From JANQJA01 sp965267485 (GTDB lineage: Bacteria > Pseudomonadota > Gammaproteobacteria > Pseudomonadales > Azotimanducaceae): a stretch of 64,000 nucleotides of DNA. This document shows, piece after piece, positions 33,820-42,864 of this stretch; within the stretch, counting starts at the first letter, position 1; every line of letters begins with the position of its first letter. The position numbers and the translations under genes are program-made. The notes under the pieces are model-generated. The model was not told where the DNA came from, searched no databases, and saw nothing but the letters and a program-made list of their open reading frames with translations. The stretch spans positions 1,922,001 through 1,986,000 of the forward strand of contig OZ254080.1 of the NCBI GenBank assembly GCA_965267485.1. The letters run 5' to 3'.

Positions 33820-34649
33820 TCGGCAGCATATCAATCGTCACACCGTGCTTTAACGCAGAGCGTTACATCGAACGGACGATCAGTTCCGTACTCGCTCAAT
33901 CCGCGATCGTCGCCGGCGACATCGAACTCGAGTACATCATCGTTGACGGCAACTCGAGCGACGGCACGGTCAACATCGTGCGTGCGCTTGGCGAGGATCG
34001 CATCACGGTCATCTCTGAACCCGATGCCGGCATGTACGATGCGCTGGCCAAAGGGCTTGAGCGGGCAAGCGGTGATGTCGTTGCCTACATCAACGCAGGT
34101 GATCTCTATTTTGAGCACGCCTTTCAGGTCGTTGCAGACATCTTTTCACGTCACAGTGTCGATTGGCTGACGGGGCTGAAGACCCTGATCAACGACCGCG
34201 AGGAGGTGATCGGTTGTTACCGCCCGTTCCGTTACCGGCGCACACTGATCGCTGCCGGTTGCTATGGCACGAGCCTTCCCTTCGTCCAGCAGGAGTCGAC
34301 GTTCTGGCGGAGATCGGCACTACAGGCAGTTGATATGGATCGCCTTCGTGGGTACAGGCTGGCAGGGGACGCGTTCCTCTGGCATTCATTTGCGTCGGCC
34401 GGTATCGAACTCGCGGTCGTGAATTCGTTGCTTGGGGCGTTTCGCAAGCATGAGGGGCAACTCTCGTCCCAACGTGACAGCTACCTCACAGAAATGCGCT
34501 CGATCTCTGTTCCGGGTACAGCGGATCGACTGCTGGCACTGTGGGAGCGGCTACTCTGGCCGATGCCATGGCGCCTGAAGGAACGAATGGGTGCTGGCCA
34601 GTTTGTTTTCAACCTCGAGAGCCAGTCCTGGGAGCGCGGCCCGGCGTGA
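33816..34649 (+). CDS. GT2 glycosyltransferase
   Basis: A 277-residue GT-A enzyme: ISIVTPCFNAERYIERTISS, IIVDGNSSDGT, and YINAGDLYF at the DxD position, a degenerate metal motif. It resembles WcaA/WbbD-like colanic or O-antigen transferases. ATG 33816 overlaps the upstream stop as ATGA. Middle member of the three-gene glycosyltransferase operon. Confidence 0.88.
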   Translation: MIGSISIVTPCFNAERYIERTISSVLAQSAIVAGDIELEYIIVDGNSSDGTVNIVRALGEDRITVISEPDAGMYDALAKGLERASGDVVAYINAGDLYFEHAFQVVADIFSRHSVDWLTGLKTLINDREEVIGCYRPFRYRRTLIAAGCYGTSLPFVQQESTFWRRSALQAVDMDRLRGYRLAGDAFLWHSFASAGIELAVVNSLLGAFRKHEGQLSSQRDSYLTEMRSISVPGTADRLLALWERLLWPMPWRLKERMGAGQFVFNLESQSWERGPA

Positions 34650-35497
34650 AGATCATCGCGCTGTCGGCTTGTCACAACCGAAAGCAGAAGACGCTTCGCG
34701 CCATTCGTTCACTGAAAGCGCAGCGCCTTCCTCCGGATGTCATCGTCAGCATCTGCATCGTGGACGACGGCTCGAGTGATGGTACGGCAGAGGCGGTTGG
34801 TGCCGAGTTTCCCGACGTTTCGATCATCAAGGGAGATGGCTATCTGTTCTGGGCCGGTGCCATGCGCTTTGGCTATCGACACATGGTGAGCAGCGACGTC
34901 GATTTCGATGCGCTGCTCGTGTTCAATGATGACGTTGTGCTGGAGCGGGACGCTGTTCAGCGGTTGATCGATGCCAGCCGGGCTGCCGGTACAGACCTTC
35001 ATGCCGTGTGCGGGAGCTTCTCGAATCCGGCAGGGGAGATCAGCTACGGTGGCTATCGGCAGGTATCAACGCTGTTCCCGTTGAGCCATCAACGTGTCAC
35101 GCCGCGCGATTCACCCTTGGAGGTCGACACGTTCAACATGAACCTCGCATTGATTCCCCGCACGACACTGCGAGCGATCGGCTTTCTTGCTGACTACTTC
35201 CGCCACAGCGAGGCAGATATCGAGTACGGCCGACGGATTCGACGCCGTGGGGGCCGATGTGTGCTGGCGGCGGGTGTGCAAGGCCAGTGTGAGGAGAATT
35301 CGCTCGAAGGAACCTACTTCGAACCCTCAATCCCGAGACTCGAGCGCCTTCGCCGATTCAATGCGGTCAAGGCGTGGCCCTTCTGGCAGCGCCTCAGATA
35401 TTGCGCGACGTACGGCGGATGGCTATGGCCGGTGTCCTGGCTGCTGCCCTACGTGCGGATTCTCGTCTTCAACCGGATTGCGAAAGCCGGGCCATGA
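34646..35497 (+). CDS. GT2 glycosyltransferase, rhamnosyltransferase-like
   Basis: A 283-residue GT2 enzyme that begins KIIALSACHNRKQKTLRAI, with ICIVDDGSSDGTAEAV and LLVFNDDVVLERDA, in which NDD is the likely metal site; the DGYLFWAGAMRFGY segment is typical of rhamnosyltransferase-like GT2s. GTG 34646 overlaps the upstream stop (GTGA). The longer open frame upstream is out-of-frame coding sequence of the preceding gene. Its 3' end overlaps the convergent GT2 gene by 29 bases. Confidence 0.85.
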   Translation: MKIIALSACHNRKQKTLRAIRSLKAQRLPPDVIVSICIVDDGSSDGTAEAVGAEFPDVSIIKGDGYLFWAGAMRFGYRHMVSSDVDFDALLVFNDDVVLERDAVQRLIDASRAAGTDLHAVCGSFSNPAGEISYGGYRQVSTLFPLSHQRVTPRDSPLEVDTFNMNLALIPRTTLRAIGFLADYFRHSEADIEYGRRIRRRGGRCVLAAGVQGQCEENSLEGTYFEPSIPRLERLRRFNAVKAWPFWQRLRYCATYGGWLWPVSWLLPYVRILVFNRIAKAGP

Positions 35498-36224
35498 ACC
35501 ATTGGGGCAGCTTGCGGGCGGGTTTGAGGATCGTCGTCCACGGGTAGGGGGTCAAGGCGTTGACCCGCCATGCTTGCCGGTCCATTCGATTGGCTGCCAG
35601 TCTCGCGCCGATTGACCGGTTGCTCTGACCGCCGGTTGCCATTCGGACAATAACCTGTGGCAGATAGACGGTTGTTGCCTGATGGCGATAGAGCAGGCGC
35701 AGCATCATCTCGTAGTCGCCAGCCGTGCCGAGATCGGTGCGATACTTGCCGTATTCTTCATAGATCGTTCGCCTGACGAAAAAGGTCGGGTGCGGCGGCA
35801 TCCAGCCCTGAAGAAACCGGCTGCGCGAGAACCGTCCTGCCCGCCACGCACGTACCGTACGGCCTCGCTCATTGACGTAATCGAGATCGCCGTAGGACGT
35901 GTCGGCATTTGCGGCCTGGATCGACTCGACAACATTCCGCACGGTCGAAGGGCTCGCGTACACGTCGTCCGCGTTCAGGATGGCGATCAGTTCGCCGCTT
36001 GCATCCCCGATTCCGGTGTTGATGGCGTCGTACATCCCGTTGTCCGGCGCAATCCGGACACTCACACCAGATTCCCTGGCAATCGAGGCGGTCTCGTCGG
36101 TTGATGCACCATCGATGACGAGGTGTTCAATGTCGGTGTAATCCTGCCCGGCCACGCTATCGAGACACTGCCGAATGTGTCGCTCGGCGTTCAGGGTCGG
36201 AGTGATGATCGTCACTCGCATCAT
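35469..36224 (-). CDS. GT2 glycosyltransferase
   Basis: A 251-residue GT-A enzyme with VTIITPTLNAERHIRQCLDS, HLVIDGASTDET and AILNADDVY as the metal motif. Family relatives (WcaA-like) add hexoses in capsule or colanic acid synthesis. ATG 36224 overlaps the stop of the WecA-like gene as ATGA, which couples it to the initiating transferase; it may therefore add the second sugar. ATG 36221 is an adjacent alternative. The 37 codons upstream in the open frame belong to the WecA-like gene in another frame. Confidence 0.88.
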   Translation of the reverse strand: MMRVTIITPTLNAERHIRQCLDSVAGQDYTDIEHLVIDGASTDETASIARESGVSVRIAPDNGMYDAINTGIGDASGELIAILNADDVYASPSTVRNVVESIQAANADTSYGDLDYVNERGRTVRAWRAGRFSRSRFLQGWMPPHPTFFVRRTIYEEYGKYRTDLGTAGDYEMMLRLLYRHQATTVYLPQVIVRMATGGQSNRSIGARLAANRMDRQAWRVNALTPYPWTTILKPARKLPQWFMARLSQSG

Positions 36225-37294
36225 GCGAGTTCGCGCTTTTGACCGAGGCGATACAGCCAGATTCGCAGCGCGATGAACGAGAAGAACGATGCGACGATAA
36301 AAGTCGAGATGACCCATGCGGGAACGCCGCTCCACTCGAAGGCGAGCCCGCAGAGCGCGAACACGATGGCAAGCGCAAAGATCGTATGTCGCGCGGTCGA
36401 TTGAGAAAAGCCGATATCCAGCAGCAGGTGGTGCAGGTGAAGCCGGTCAGCCGAGAACGGTGAGCGGCCATGAATCGCCCGCCAGCCCATCAGTACGAGG
36501 CAATCACAAACCGGAACGGCAATCGGGAAGAAGGCGGTGACCGGCTGGATCATGTTCTTGAAGCCGACGACGACGAGAGCAATAGCCGCTATGAAGCCGA
36601 TCAATCTGGCCCCGGAGTCTCCGAGGAAGACGACAAACCGCTCCCCGAACAATCCGACATTGAAAGCATAAATAGGTATCAGGGCCATAATCACAACCCA
36701 GATGGCGGGTACGATGGTTCGGTCGATGCCGGTGTGCTGGGCAACGAGTCCGATGATCGTGAGGAAGCAGATGATGGCGAGGCCAATGCACAGACCGTCA
36801 ATGCCGTCGGTGAAGTTAAACGCGTTGCTAGCCGCCACGAAGCAGAAGATCGTCATTGGTATCGAAAACCGGCCGAGCCAAACGGTCCCAAAACCGAAGA
36901 GGTCCTCGAGGTCTGTGAGCCGGATCATGCCGTAGAGACAGATCAGGAGTGCGAGCGCAATGTCGATCGCAAAGCGGGTCGACGATCTGAGTTCCATGAT
37001 ATCGTCGATGGCGTGCAGCAGCACAAGCGAGCAAAGGCAGACGATCAGTGTTTGCCAGACCACATCAGACAGTCCACTGACGGGGACCGTCAGGCCGAAC
37101 GCAAAAAACACGACGAGCAAAGTACTGAGGAGAGAGATGCCGCCGGTCAGCGGGATGCTTGCCTCGTGAAACTTGCGGTCTGTATCCGGATGGTCGATCA
37201 GCCTGAGGGGTTCACCGAGCAGTCGGGTAGTGAGAGTCGCTATTGCCGACACGAGCGCGGTGGCGCAGGCTATGATCGCAAAATCAGGCGGCAC
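36221..37294 (-). CDS. WecA-like undecaprenyl-phosphate sugar-1-phosphate transferase
   Basis: A 357-residue polytopic protein of the MraY/WecA family with about ten membrane helices. Motifs in order: IDHPDTDRKFHE, LLHAIDDIMELR (the Asp-Asp pair), NAFNFTDGIDGL, FLGDSGARLIGF and the C-terminal RLHLHHLLLDIG (HxHH). It would transfer HexNAc-1-phosphate from a UDP-sugar to undecaprenyl phosphate, the first step of a lipid-linked glycan. The start is GTG at 37294. Whether it feeds O-antigen or the PglB-like enzyme is unknown. Confidence 0.92.
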   Translation of the reverse strand: MPPDFAIIACATALVSAIATLTTRLLGEPLRLIDHPDTDRKFHEASIPLTGGISLLSTLLVVFFAFGLTVPVSGLSDVVWQTLIVCLCSLVLLHAIDDIMELRSSTRFAIDIALALLICLYGMIRLTDLEDLFGFGTVWLGRFSIPMTIFCFVAASNAFNFTDGIDGLCIGLAIICFLTIIGLVAQHTGIDRTIVPAIWVVIMALIPIYAFNVGLFGERFVVFLGDSGARLIGFIAAIALVVVGFKNMIQPVTAFFPIAVPVCDCLVLMGWRAIHGRSPFSADRLHLHHLLLDIGFSQSTARHTIFALAIVFALCGLAFEWSGVPAWVISTFIVASFFSFIALRIWLYRLGQKRELA

Positions 37295-37370
37295 GTTTCA
37301 TCGTCCAAATGGGGTGAGTCGGGACAGCCGGCAAGGCTAGCACACCTTGCCCGCCAACCGAACGACCGTG

Positions 37371-38798
37371 CTACTCGACGGCAGATCCTGTGGGTGTCTC
37401 GATGTGGCGGTAGATGAGTGAGTTGTCGAGCCTGGAGTGCGGTACGTAGCCTTCACTCGCCAGCATCTCATGCGCCTTTGCATCGGCAACCGTCAGCAGC
37501 GAGTCGATCCGGAATTCTATGCAGATCAACAAAGGTTTGAAGTTCGTGAAGTCAATGCTTGCGAGCACTTCGTTCTCGAAGCCTTCAACATCAATGTTGA
37601 GCAGGGAAACCGGTTGCTCGAAGAATGTGCGGTACTCGGTCTGGATACTGGAGAAGGGGACGACGTCGACAGTCTTGCGCGAAACAGGCTCAATGCCTCG
37701 TTCACGCTGAAGTTCGCTCACCTTCTGTTCAGAGAAGGTATTGAATGCCGGCTCATCGTATTCATAGAGCACAAGGCTGCCCGGTTCCCGTGCGATGCCG
37801 ACGTTCAGGTTGATATCGTCGGGCCGCTCCTTCCGGAACAACTCGATGCTCTCCGGTGTCGGGTCGATATTCATGCCATGCCAGCCGAGCCGCTGGAACA
37901 TGCGGGTGTTCGACAGCCGGGAGGGGTGATGTGCGCCGATATCGACGTAAGTGCCGACATGCCGGTAGCCGAGCAGCTTCTTGATCAGGATGTCTTCGCC
38001 TTCCTGCGAGAAATGTATCTGGGGGAAACTGCTTGGACTGTAGTCCTTTACTAGTGCAGCGTGTGCCGCCACATTTCTTAGATAAAGGCTGATGACGCCT
38101 GCTCGTTCTTCGGGCACTCGGCTCACTAACTGGAGCAGCCTGTTAAACTCCCGCTTGCTACTCTGTTTTGCTAGCGTTGGAAGTTCGTCGCTTAGACTGA
38201 GGATGAGGCTTGAAATCACGTCAACATCCGAGTCTCCAAGAACCTCGATTTCAGACTGTGAACCCAAGCGCATGTCATTGTCGATCACCAGATCTAGCAT
38301 GTGTGATACTTCCTCGTCTTCGAGGTACGTCTCGACGAGGCGTGCAACGCGAGCACTGTTCTGGGACTCATCGGCGGCAAGCGCAAGATTGATCTCCACC
38401 GTCTTTTCGTCGCTGGCGAGTTGCTCGAGAATCGGTGCGAGCTCCGCCTGCGAGCGGGCTGCAGCCATCGCGAGGCTGCCGGTGAGTTGCTTGCTGCGAA
38501 TGAAGGTCAACGCATCCCGCAAGTCAGCGTCTTCGCGCACATCCATCACGCGCTGGATCAGCTCGGGCCAGTCGGCGCCATACTCGATCTTTCTGAAGAG
38601 CCGATCCATGTCGACGATGATGGAGGGATCCATGCAGACGGCGATGCCGCGTCTCAGCTTTTCGTCTTCACGAAAGCGGGCAACGACCTGCCGAAAATTG
38701 CTGTGATCGTTGTACAGCAGGCCGATACGAAGGAGCGAACCGTCCTTCAGGCTGACAAGCAGGCCGCGGATCGAATGCCAGAATTGTTTGAGTCCCAT
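37371..38798 (-). CDS. FkbM-family methyltransferase with a long N-terminal helical domain
   Basis: A 475-residue protein. The first 260 residues are charged and helical, built of repeated stretches that mention no family I know (for example DADLRDALTFIRSKQLTGSL). The C-terminal 200 residues are an FkbM methyltransferase: GTYVDIGAHHPSRLSNTRMF (SAM motif I), MNIDPTPESI and VSLLNIDVEGFENEVL. FkbM enzymes O-methylate sugars or macrolides. ATG 38798 is chosen because the upstream start in the open frame is a TTG overlapping the preceding gene. It lies in a run of four minus-strand glycan genes. Confidence 0.82.
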   Translation of the reverse strand: MGLKQFWHSIRGLLVSLKDGSLLRIGLLYNDHSNFRQVVARFREDEKLRRGIAVCMDPSIIVDMDRLFRKIEYGADWPELIQRVMDVREDADLRDALTFIRSKQLTGSLAMAAARSQAELAPILEQLASDEKTVEINLALAADESQNSARVARLVETYLEDEEVSHMLDLVIDNDMRLGSQSEIEVLGDSDVDVISSLILSLSDELPTLAKQSSKREFNRLLQLVSRVPEERAGVISLYLRNVAAHAALVKDYSPSSFPQIHFSQEGEDILIKKLLGYRHVGTYVDIGAHHPSRLSNTRMFQRLGWHGMNIDPTPESIELFRKERPDDINLNVGIAREPGSLVLYEYDEPAFNTFSEQKVSELQRERGIEPVSRKTVDVVPFSSIQTEYRTFFEQPVSLLNIDVEGFENEVLASIDFTNFKPLLICIEFRIDSLLTVADAKAHEMLASEGYVPHSRLDNSLIYRHIETPTGSAVE

Positions 38799-38823
38799 GG
38801 TCGCGGATCGCGCGCCGCCGGCG

Positions 38824-39696
38824 TCAGCGATCAAACTCGCCGTTTCGTTTTCGGAGGCGGGTCGACAGCAGGCGAAGCAGCTTCGTGTATCGCCAGGAGC
38901 GGCTTGTCAGCATTCGGTCAATGCGCATCTGGACCTTCTGTGCATCGGCGAAGTATCGGGAGGCCTCGTTCTGCACGTGCGAGAGCCTGAGCTCCATCAT
39001 GTGAACCTCTTCGCGAACGCGGTGCCAGGTATCGACGATATCTTCGACAGAAAAGTCAGACGGAGGCGGCGGGGCGAGCTGCGCGACCTCGTCGAGGCGG
39101 GCGAGAATATCCAAAACCTCCTGGTCACGCTGAATGATTTCCCGGGCGATCAACTGCGACAGCGGCCTGAGCTCGCTGGGCTTTTGCTCGTCGGCGGATT
39201 CGCCCGAAGCGAGCTCGCCGAGGCGTTCGGTCAGAAACTGTACGGCTGCCTCGTGATCGCTGGCAAACCTGTCGAAATTGACCACGGATGCCGCATTGGT
39301 GGCATGGGCAAAGCGCAGGATACTGCGCGCACAATCCTTCCAGAGTGCGAGAGTTTCGAGTGGACGATCCTCCTGCTCGATCTGGTGGCAGAGCACCGTC
39401 ATGGGGTGACTGTAGAGCAGTATTGCCTGGGACGTCTCGCCGCGGGACACGAAGCCGGTGAGTTGATCGATATTCGGATTCTCGGGAGAAGCGAGCACGA
39501 CGGAAGTGCTCTCAAGCTCGGTGGCAGACCTGAGAATGTCGTCGACGTCGTCCCAGATGACGCTTCCCTCGTGCTGGAAGCAGCGCATGAGCTGGTCAAT
39601 CACGTGGGCATCGGCGAGTCGCCAGTTCGGCGAACGGAAGAGGTCGAAGAACGCAGTCAATGACCCGGTTGGCGTTGAACCTACTACTAGATGCAT
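38824..39696 (-). CDS. Protein of unknown function with C-terminal coiled coil, sulfotransferase-like features
   Basis: A 290-residue protein I cannot assign. It starts MHLVVGSTPTGSLTAFFDLF, with a small-residue loop in the place where sulfotransferases bind PAPS, and later VVNFDRFASDHEAAVQFLTERLG, which resembles the C-terminal part of sulfotransferases. The last 90 residues are a probable coiled coil ending in SRSWRYTKLLRLLSTRLRK, a tail common in glycan-assembly proteins. ATG 39696 follows AAGGA at 6 bases and is preferred to the longer frame, which overlaps the upstream FkbM gene. Sulfotransferase activity is a possibility, not a claim. Confidence 0.6.
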   Translation of the reverse strand: MHLVVGSTPTGSLTAFFDLFRSPNWRLADAHVIDQLMRCFQHEGSVIWDDVDDILRSATELESTSVVLASPENPNIDQLTGFVSRGETSQAILLYSHPMTVLCHQIEQEDRPLETLALWKDCARSILRFAHATNAASVVNFDRFASDHEAAVQFLTERLGELASGESADEQKPSELRPLSQLIAREIIQRDQEVLDILARLDEVAQLAPPPPSDFSVEDIVDTWHRVREEVHMMELRLSHVQNEASRYFADAQKVQMRIDRMLTSRSWRYTKLLRLLSTRLRKRNGEFDR

Positions 39697-39706
39697 GACG
39701 AGTCCT

Positions 39707-40642
39707 TCACGAAATGCGTTCGATAACGCGAAGCTCGTCGAAGTCGACGATCTCGCCGGCGAGTTCTTCCAAATCGTTGCGGACGGCAAGCAGCGCACCG
39801 TCAACCGTCGTTAACTGGCCGAGGCGCGTCTTGATCGTCGCCCGCCTTGGCCATTCGACGGCAACTGTGAAACCGGCTGCTGTCATTTGTTCTCTCACCC
39901 GTTCGTGCAGTGCTTCTGAGCGGTGAGTCCCGAACAGCGCGACTTTGGTGCGCTGCATGGTTGGCAGGAACTCGCGGTCTTCGATCAGATCCTCCTCAGC
40001 ACCCTGAATATCGACGTGCAACAGGTCAACAGACTCATTGCCAAGTTGCTCGTAGATCGAGTGAAGGGAGAGAGAGCGCACGACGACATTGTCTGCCTGA
40101 CCTTGCGATCCCGACTTGGAATAGGATGCCCCGTAGTCGGCGGAAGGATCTGCCAGTGCCGGAAATTCTACGTGGCCGTCGAGACCCGCCGCGCCGTGCA
40201 CCAGCTTGAGATCGACGTCATCAAAATCGGTGAGGTTTCGATAGGCGTTTTCCCTGAGCCACTGGTAGTGGATCGGGTCGGCTTCCATCGCGTAGCCGCA
40301 ACATCGAATCTGCGGATCGACGCGTTTCGCGGCCATGATGGCCGTAACCATCCACTGACCGTATCCTGCACCCAGTTCAGCGATCGTGAACTCGTCTTTC
40401 GCCATGAGGGCGGCCAGCAGGCACGCAGTCCAGTCAACCGTCCACTCGGACAGGCCCGGGTAGCCTGGCATCACTTCGCGACCGGCCGGCTGCACGTTCT
40501 TGTCCCAGCCCGACTTGTAGCTGGATTTGATGGCCCCACCCAGAAAGTCATAAACGGAAGCGCCATCAGAAATGCTCACGCGCCGCGTAAACTGTTCGAA
40601 AACCGTGGGATGTGTCACGCGCAACCTCTTCGTTAAAAACAT
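39707..40642 (-). CDS. FkbM-family methyltransferase
   Basis: A 311-residue protein with a Rossmann-like core: FTIAELGAGYGQWMVTAIMAA (SAM motif I), YAMEADPIHYQWL, and VDLLHVDIQGAEEDLI, the FkbM signature. The C-terminal KVALFGTHRSEALHERVREQ completes the fold. Probably O-methylates a glycan sugar. Its start overlaps the 3' end of the exostosin-like gene by 10 bases, so it is co-translated. Confidence 0.85.
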   Translation of the reverse strand: MFLTKRLRVTHPTVFEQFTRRVSISDGASVYDFLGGAIKSSYKSGWDKNVQPAGREVMPGYPGLSEWTVDWTACLLAALMAKDEFTIAELGAGYGQWMVTAIMAAKRVDPQIRCCGYAMEADPIHYQWLRENAYRNLTDFDDVDLKLVHGAAGLDGHVEFPALADPSADYGASYSKSGSQGQADNVVVRSLSLHSIYEQLGNESVDLLHVDIQGAEEDLIEDREFLPTMQRTKVALFGTHRSEALHERVREQMTAAGFTVAVEWPRRATIKTRLGQLTTVDGALLAVRNDLEELAGEIVDFDELRVIERIS

Positions 40643-42732
40643 GTAATTCTTTCTGCCTCAGTATACAACTCGAGAAGTTCGTTGCTGCGGTACTGCAACT
40701 CGTCGTTGTGGAAAGACTCGAGCCACGCACAGAAGTTCTCATCGATCGGCCCATCCCAGAACAGGCAGAGTTCCCGGACGCGGGAATCAAGACCTTCCGG
40801 GTAAAGCAGATCGCGCTCGAACAGAACGGGAATGCTGCCGACGGCAATGGATTCCCAGAACCTTAGCGTATTCGGCCCGGCTCCTTCAGGGCAGAGCGAA
40901 AACTTGCTGTCCGAGAGTATCTGGTTGTAGCGAACGGTTCTGACCCGCTCCTCGCGATTATCGGCGTCCATGAGCGGCTTGTTGAACACCTGACCGTCAA
41001 ACACGATCTTGTTGAAATGCCAGAGATCACCGAGGCTGACGACAATGTCCTCGCGGCCCAGGGATTCAAGCCCGTTGACCAGTCGCACCCTGATGTCAGA
41101 ACGATAGTGCTTCATATGGGCGCCGATGAAGGATGCAAGCAGCTTTCGCTCCTGCATCAGCTTGCCCCTGATAATGCCCTCTGATCGGCTGTGATCCGCC
41201 GCATTCACGGCATACAGTGACCACGGGTGCAGGCGAATGCCATCTTGAGGCCAGTCGCGTTGTTCGGAATCCGTGCAGTGGCTGAGCCACAGATCCGTAA
41301 TGCCGATCTGCTCAAAGCCATTGAGTACGTTCCTCCAACGGATATGCTGGCATACGGTATGGACCTGCAGCGTGTAGCCGAAGTGTTCGGCACAGTCACG
41401 ATACGATGCAATGCGCTGGCGAACACGGTCGAGCAGCTTGGCCGGGATTTCCTTGCGGTCAATGAACGTCGCCCAGGGCAGGCCCACGTAGGTGTGGATG
41501 ACCTTGCTCTCGGGATGGACATGGGGCCCGCTGCGGAACTGGTGATTCTGGAACGCCTGCTTCTCGGTAATACAGGGGTATTGCCAGAACAGCAGGTCTT
41601 CGCTCGATGCCGCCTCGTTCCTGATCGCGACATCATTGGTGGCGACCGGGCCAACCAGTGATGCCAATACTTCGGGCGAGCGCTCGTTGGCCGCATCGCG
41701 GGAAATGACTGACCACTTGTCGGGCCTGGAGCCATTGACGATCAGGTACTTGTCACTCCCTTCGTAGACCGCGAGGTCGCCCCCGATCGATAGCACGCAC
41801 GTACCGGACTCCAGAATGCCTGCCCGGTCCCGCGGCCCGTAGGTCTGGAGCCCGGCGACCAGTCGCTTGCCTCGGCGCACTGTTCTGGGCTGCCGATACA
41901 GCACGGTTGGTGTGGGTGGCGGGACTATCTCTGTCGACTCGTCGTTTGCCGACGGCATCGTGACAATCTCGGCGGGCGCGGCACTTGTTGCGACCTGATG
42001 CTTGACGAGGGTCTTGTTCAGCGTGGTCGAGGTGACGTCTTCGGTACGCAGCGTCCAGGTGTCGTACTGGACTCGCGCTGGAGTCTCAAGGTCTGAGGGT
42101 GAAACGTAGGCGACGGTGCCGAGAATCCGCGTATCGGCGACCTTGTCGTAGTTTCTCACCTCGGAACCGTGAAGATGGTACGAGGTGATCTCCTTGACCG
42201 GATTCTTCAGGATCCACCCGGCGGTCGAAAAGACGTAGGCGATCTTGTTGTCGCAGCGAGGCACCCCCATCGGAAACTCCAGCCGCTCGATGAGGGAATC
42301 CGGGATTTCCTCCCGCGCATCGACAATCCAGCAGTCCTGGGACCACTGGGGATTGCCGTGTGCGACGAGTTCCTCATTCCGCACATCCCATCGTGTCAGC
42401 GCAATGAGCGTGCGGGCGGATGTGAGTGCCTCTGATGCGCGCTGAATCGAATGGTCGAAGTAGATGTCGCTGTTTGCAAGGATTGCGGCCCCGGTGAGTT
42501 CCCGTGACCGGACGAGCCGAAGCCAGGTGGCATAAGTGGGTCTGGACTTCAGGTGAACAATTGATACTTTCTCTGATTCGACCGGGGGAACGGACTCGTC
42601 GTCGATCAGCAGAATTATCTGGGAAATCGCTGGGTTGCTTAAATTTCGCTCAAGACACTCGTCGATCTCGAGCTGGCGCACCTTGTCCTTTGCGTCGTAG
42701 TAAGAGGTAAAGAGTGAAATCATTGAATTCAT
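40633..42732 (-). CDS. Two-domain exostosin-like (GT47) glycosyltransferase
   Basis: A 699-residue protein. The C-terminal 250 residues are exostosin-like: FSLCPEGAGPNTLRFWESIAVGSIPVLF is the donor-binding pattern of GT47 enzymes. The first 220 residues begin MISLFTSYYDAKDKVRQLEI and contain AAILANSDIYFDHSI, a GT2-like or nucleotide-diphospho-sugar binding fold with a DxD-like NSD. A middle part (IVNGSRPDKWSVISRDAAN) is of unknown fold. It is the promoter-proximal gene of a minus-strand run with the FkbM genes. Confidence 0.78.
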   Translation of the reverse strand: MNSMISLFTSYYDAKDKVRQLEIDECLERNLSNPAISQIILLIDDESVPPVESEKVSIVHLKSRPTYATWLRLVRSRELTGAAILANSDIYFDHSIQRASEALTSARTLIALTRWDVRNEELVAHGNPQWSQDCWIVDAREEIPDSLIERLEFPMGVPRCDNKIAYVFSTAGWILKNPVKEITSYHLHGSEVRNYDKVADTRILGTVAYVSPSDLETPARVQYDTWTLRTEDVTSTTLNKTLVKHQVATSAAPAEIVTMPSANDESTEIVPPPTPTVLYRQPRTVRRGKRLVAGLQTYGPRDRAGILESGTCVLSIGGDLAVYEGSDKYLIVNGSRPDKWSVISRDAANERSPEVLASLVGPVATNDVAIRNEAASSEDLLFWQYPCITEKQAFQNHQFRSGPHVHPESKVIHTYVGLPWATFIDRKEIPAKLLDRVRQRIASYRDCAEHFGYTLQVHTVCQHIRWRNVLNGFEQIGITDLWLSHCTDSEQRDWPQDGIRLHPWSLYAVNAADHSRSEGIIRGKLMQERKLLASFIGAHMKHYRSDIRVRLVNGLESLGREDIVVSLGDLWHFNKIVFDGQVFNKPLMDADNREERVRTVRYNQILSDSKFSLCPEGAGPNTLRFWESIAVGSIPVLFERDLLYPEGLDSRVRELCLFWDGPIDENFCAWLESFHNDELQYRSNELLELYTEAERITCF

Positions 42733-42864
42733 TGGTCCCGGCAGAGCGGGAATATACCATTTTGATTCGTTGCTAACGAGACGCAGTCGCGAATTCTGAG
42801 CCAGATTGTGATGCGACCGAGGTGACCGTATTATCGACAGCCAGACACTAAAGAGGACGCGGTT
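42733..42864. promoter_or_regulatory. Divergent intergenic region before the low-G+C segment
   Basis: The 132 bases between the divergent exostosin-like and methyltransferase genes must hold both promoters. They are AT-rich near 42752-42775 (GGAATATACCATTTTG). The sharp drop in G+C begins here. No operator was recognised. Confidence 0.45.

Noticed and set aside
36470..37417. Plus-strand open frame of 315 codons
   Set aside because: Antisense to the WecA-like gene, with composition dominated by Glu, Asp and Arg as expected for the reverse of a hydrophobic protein.
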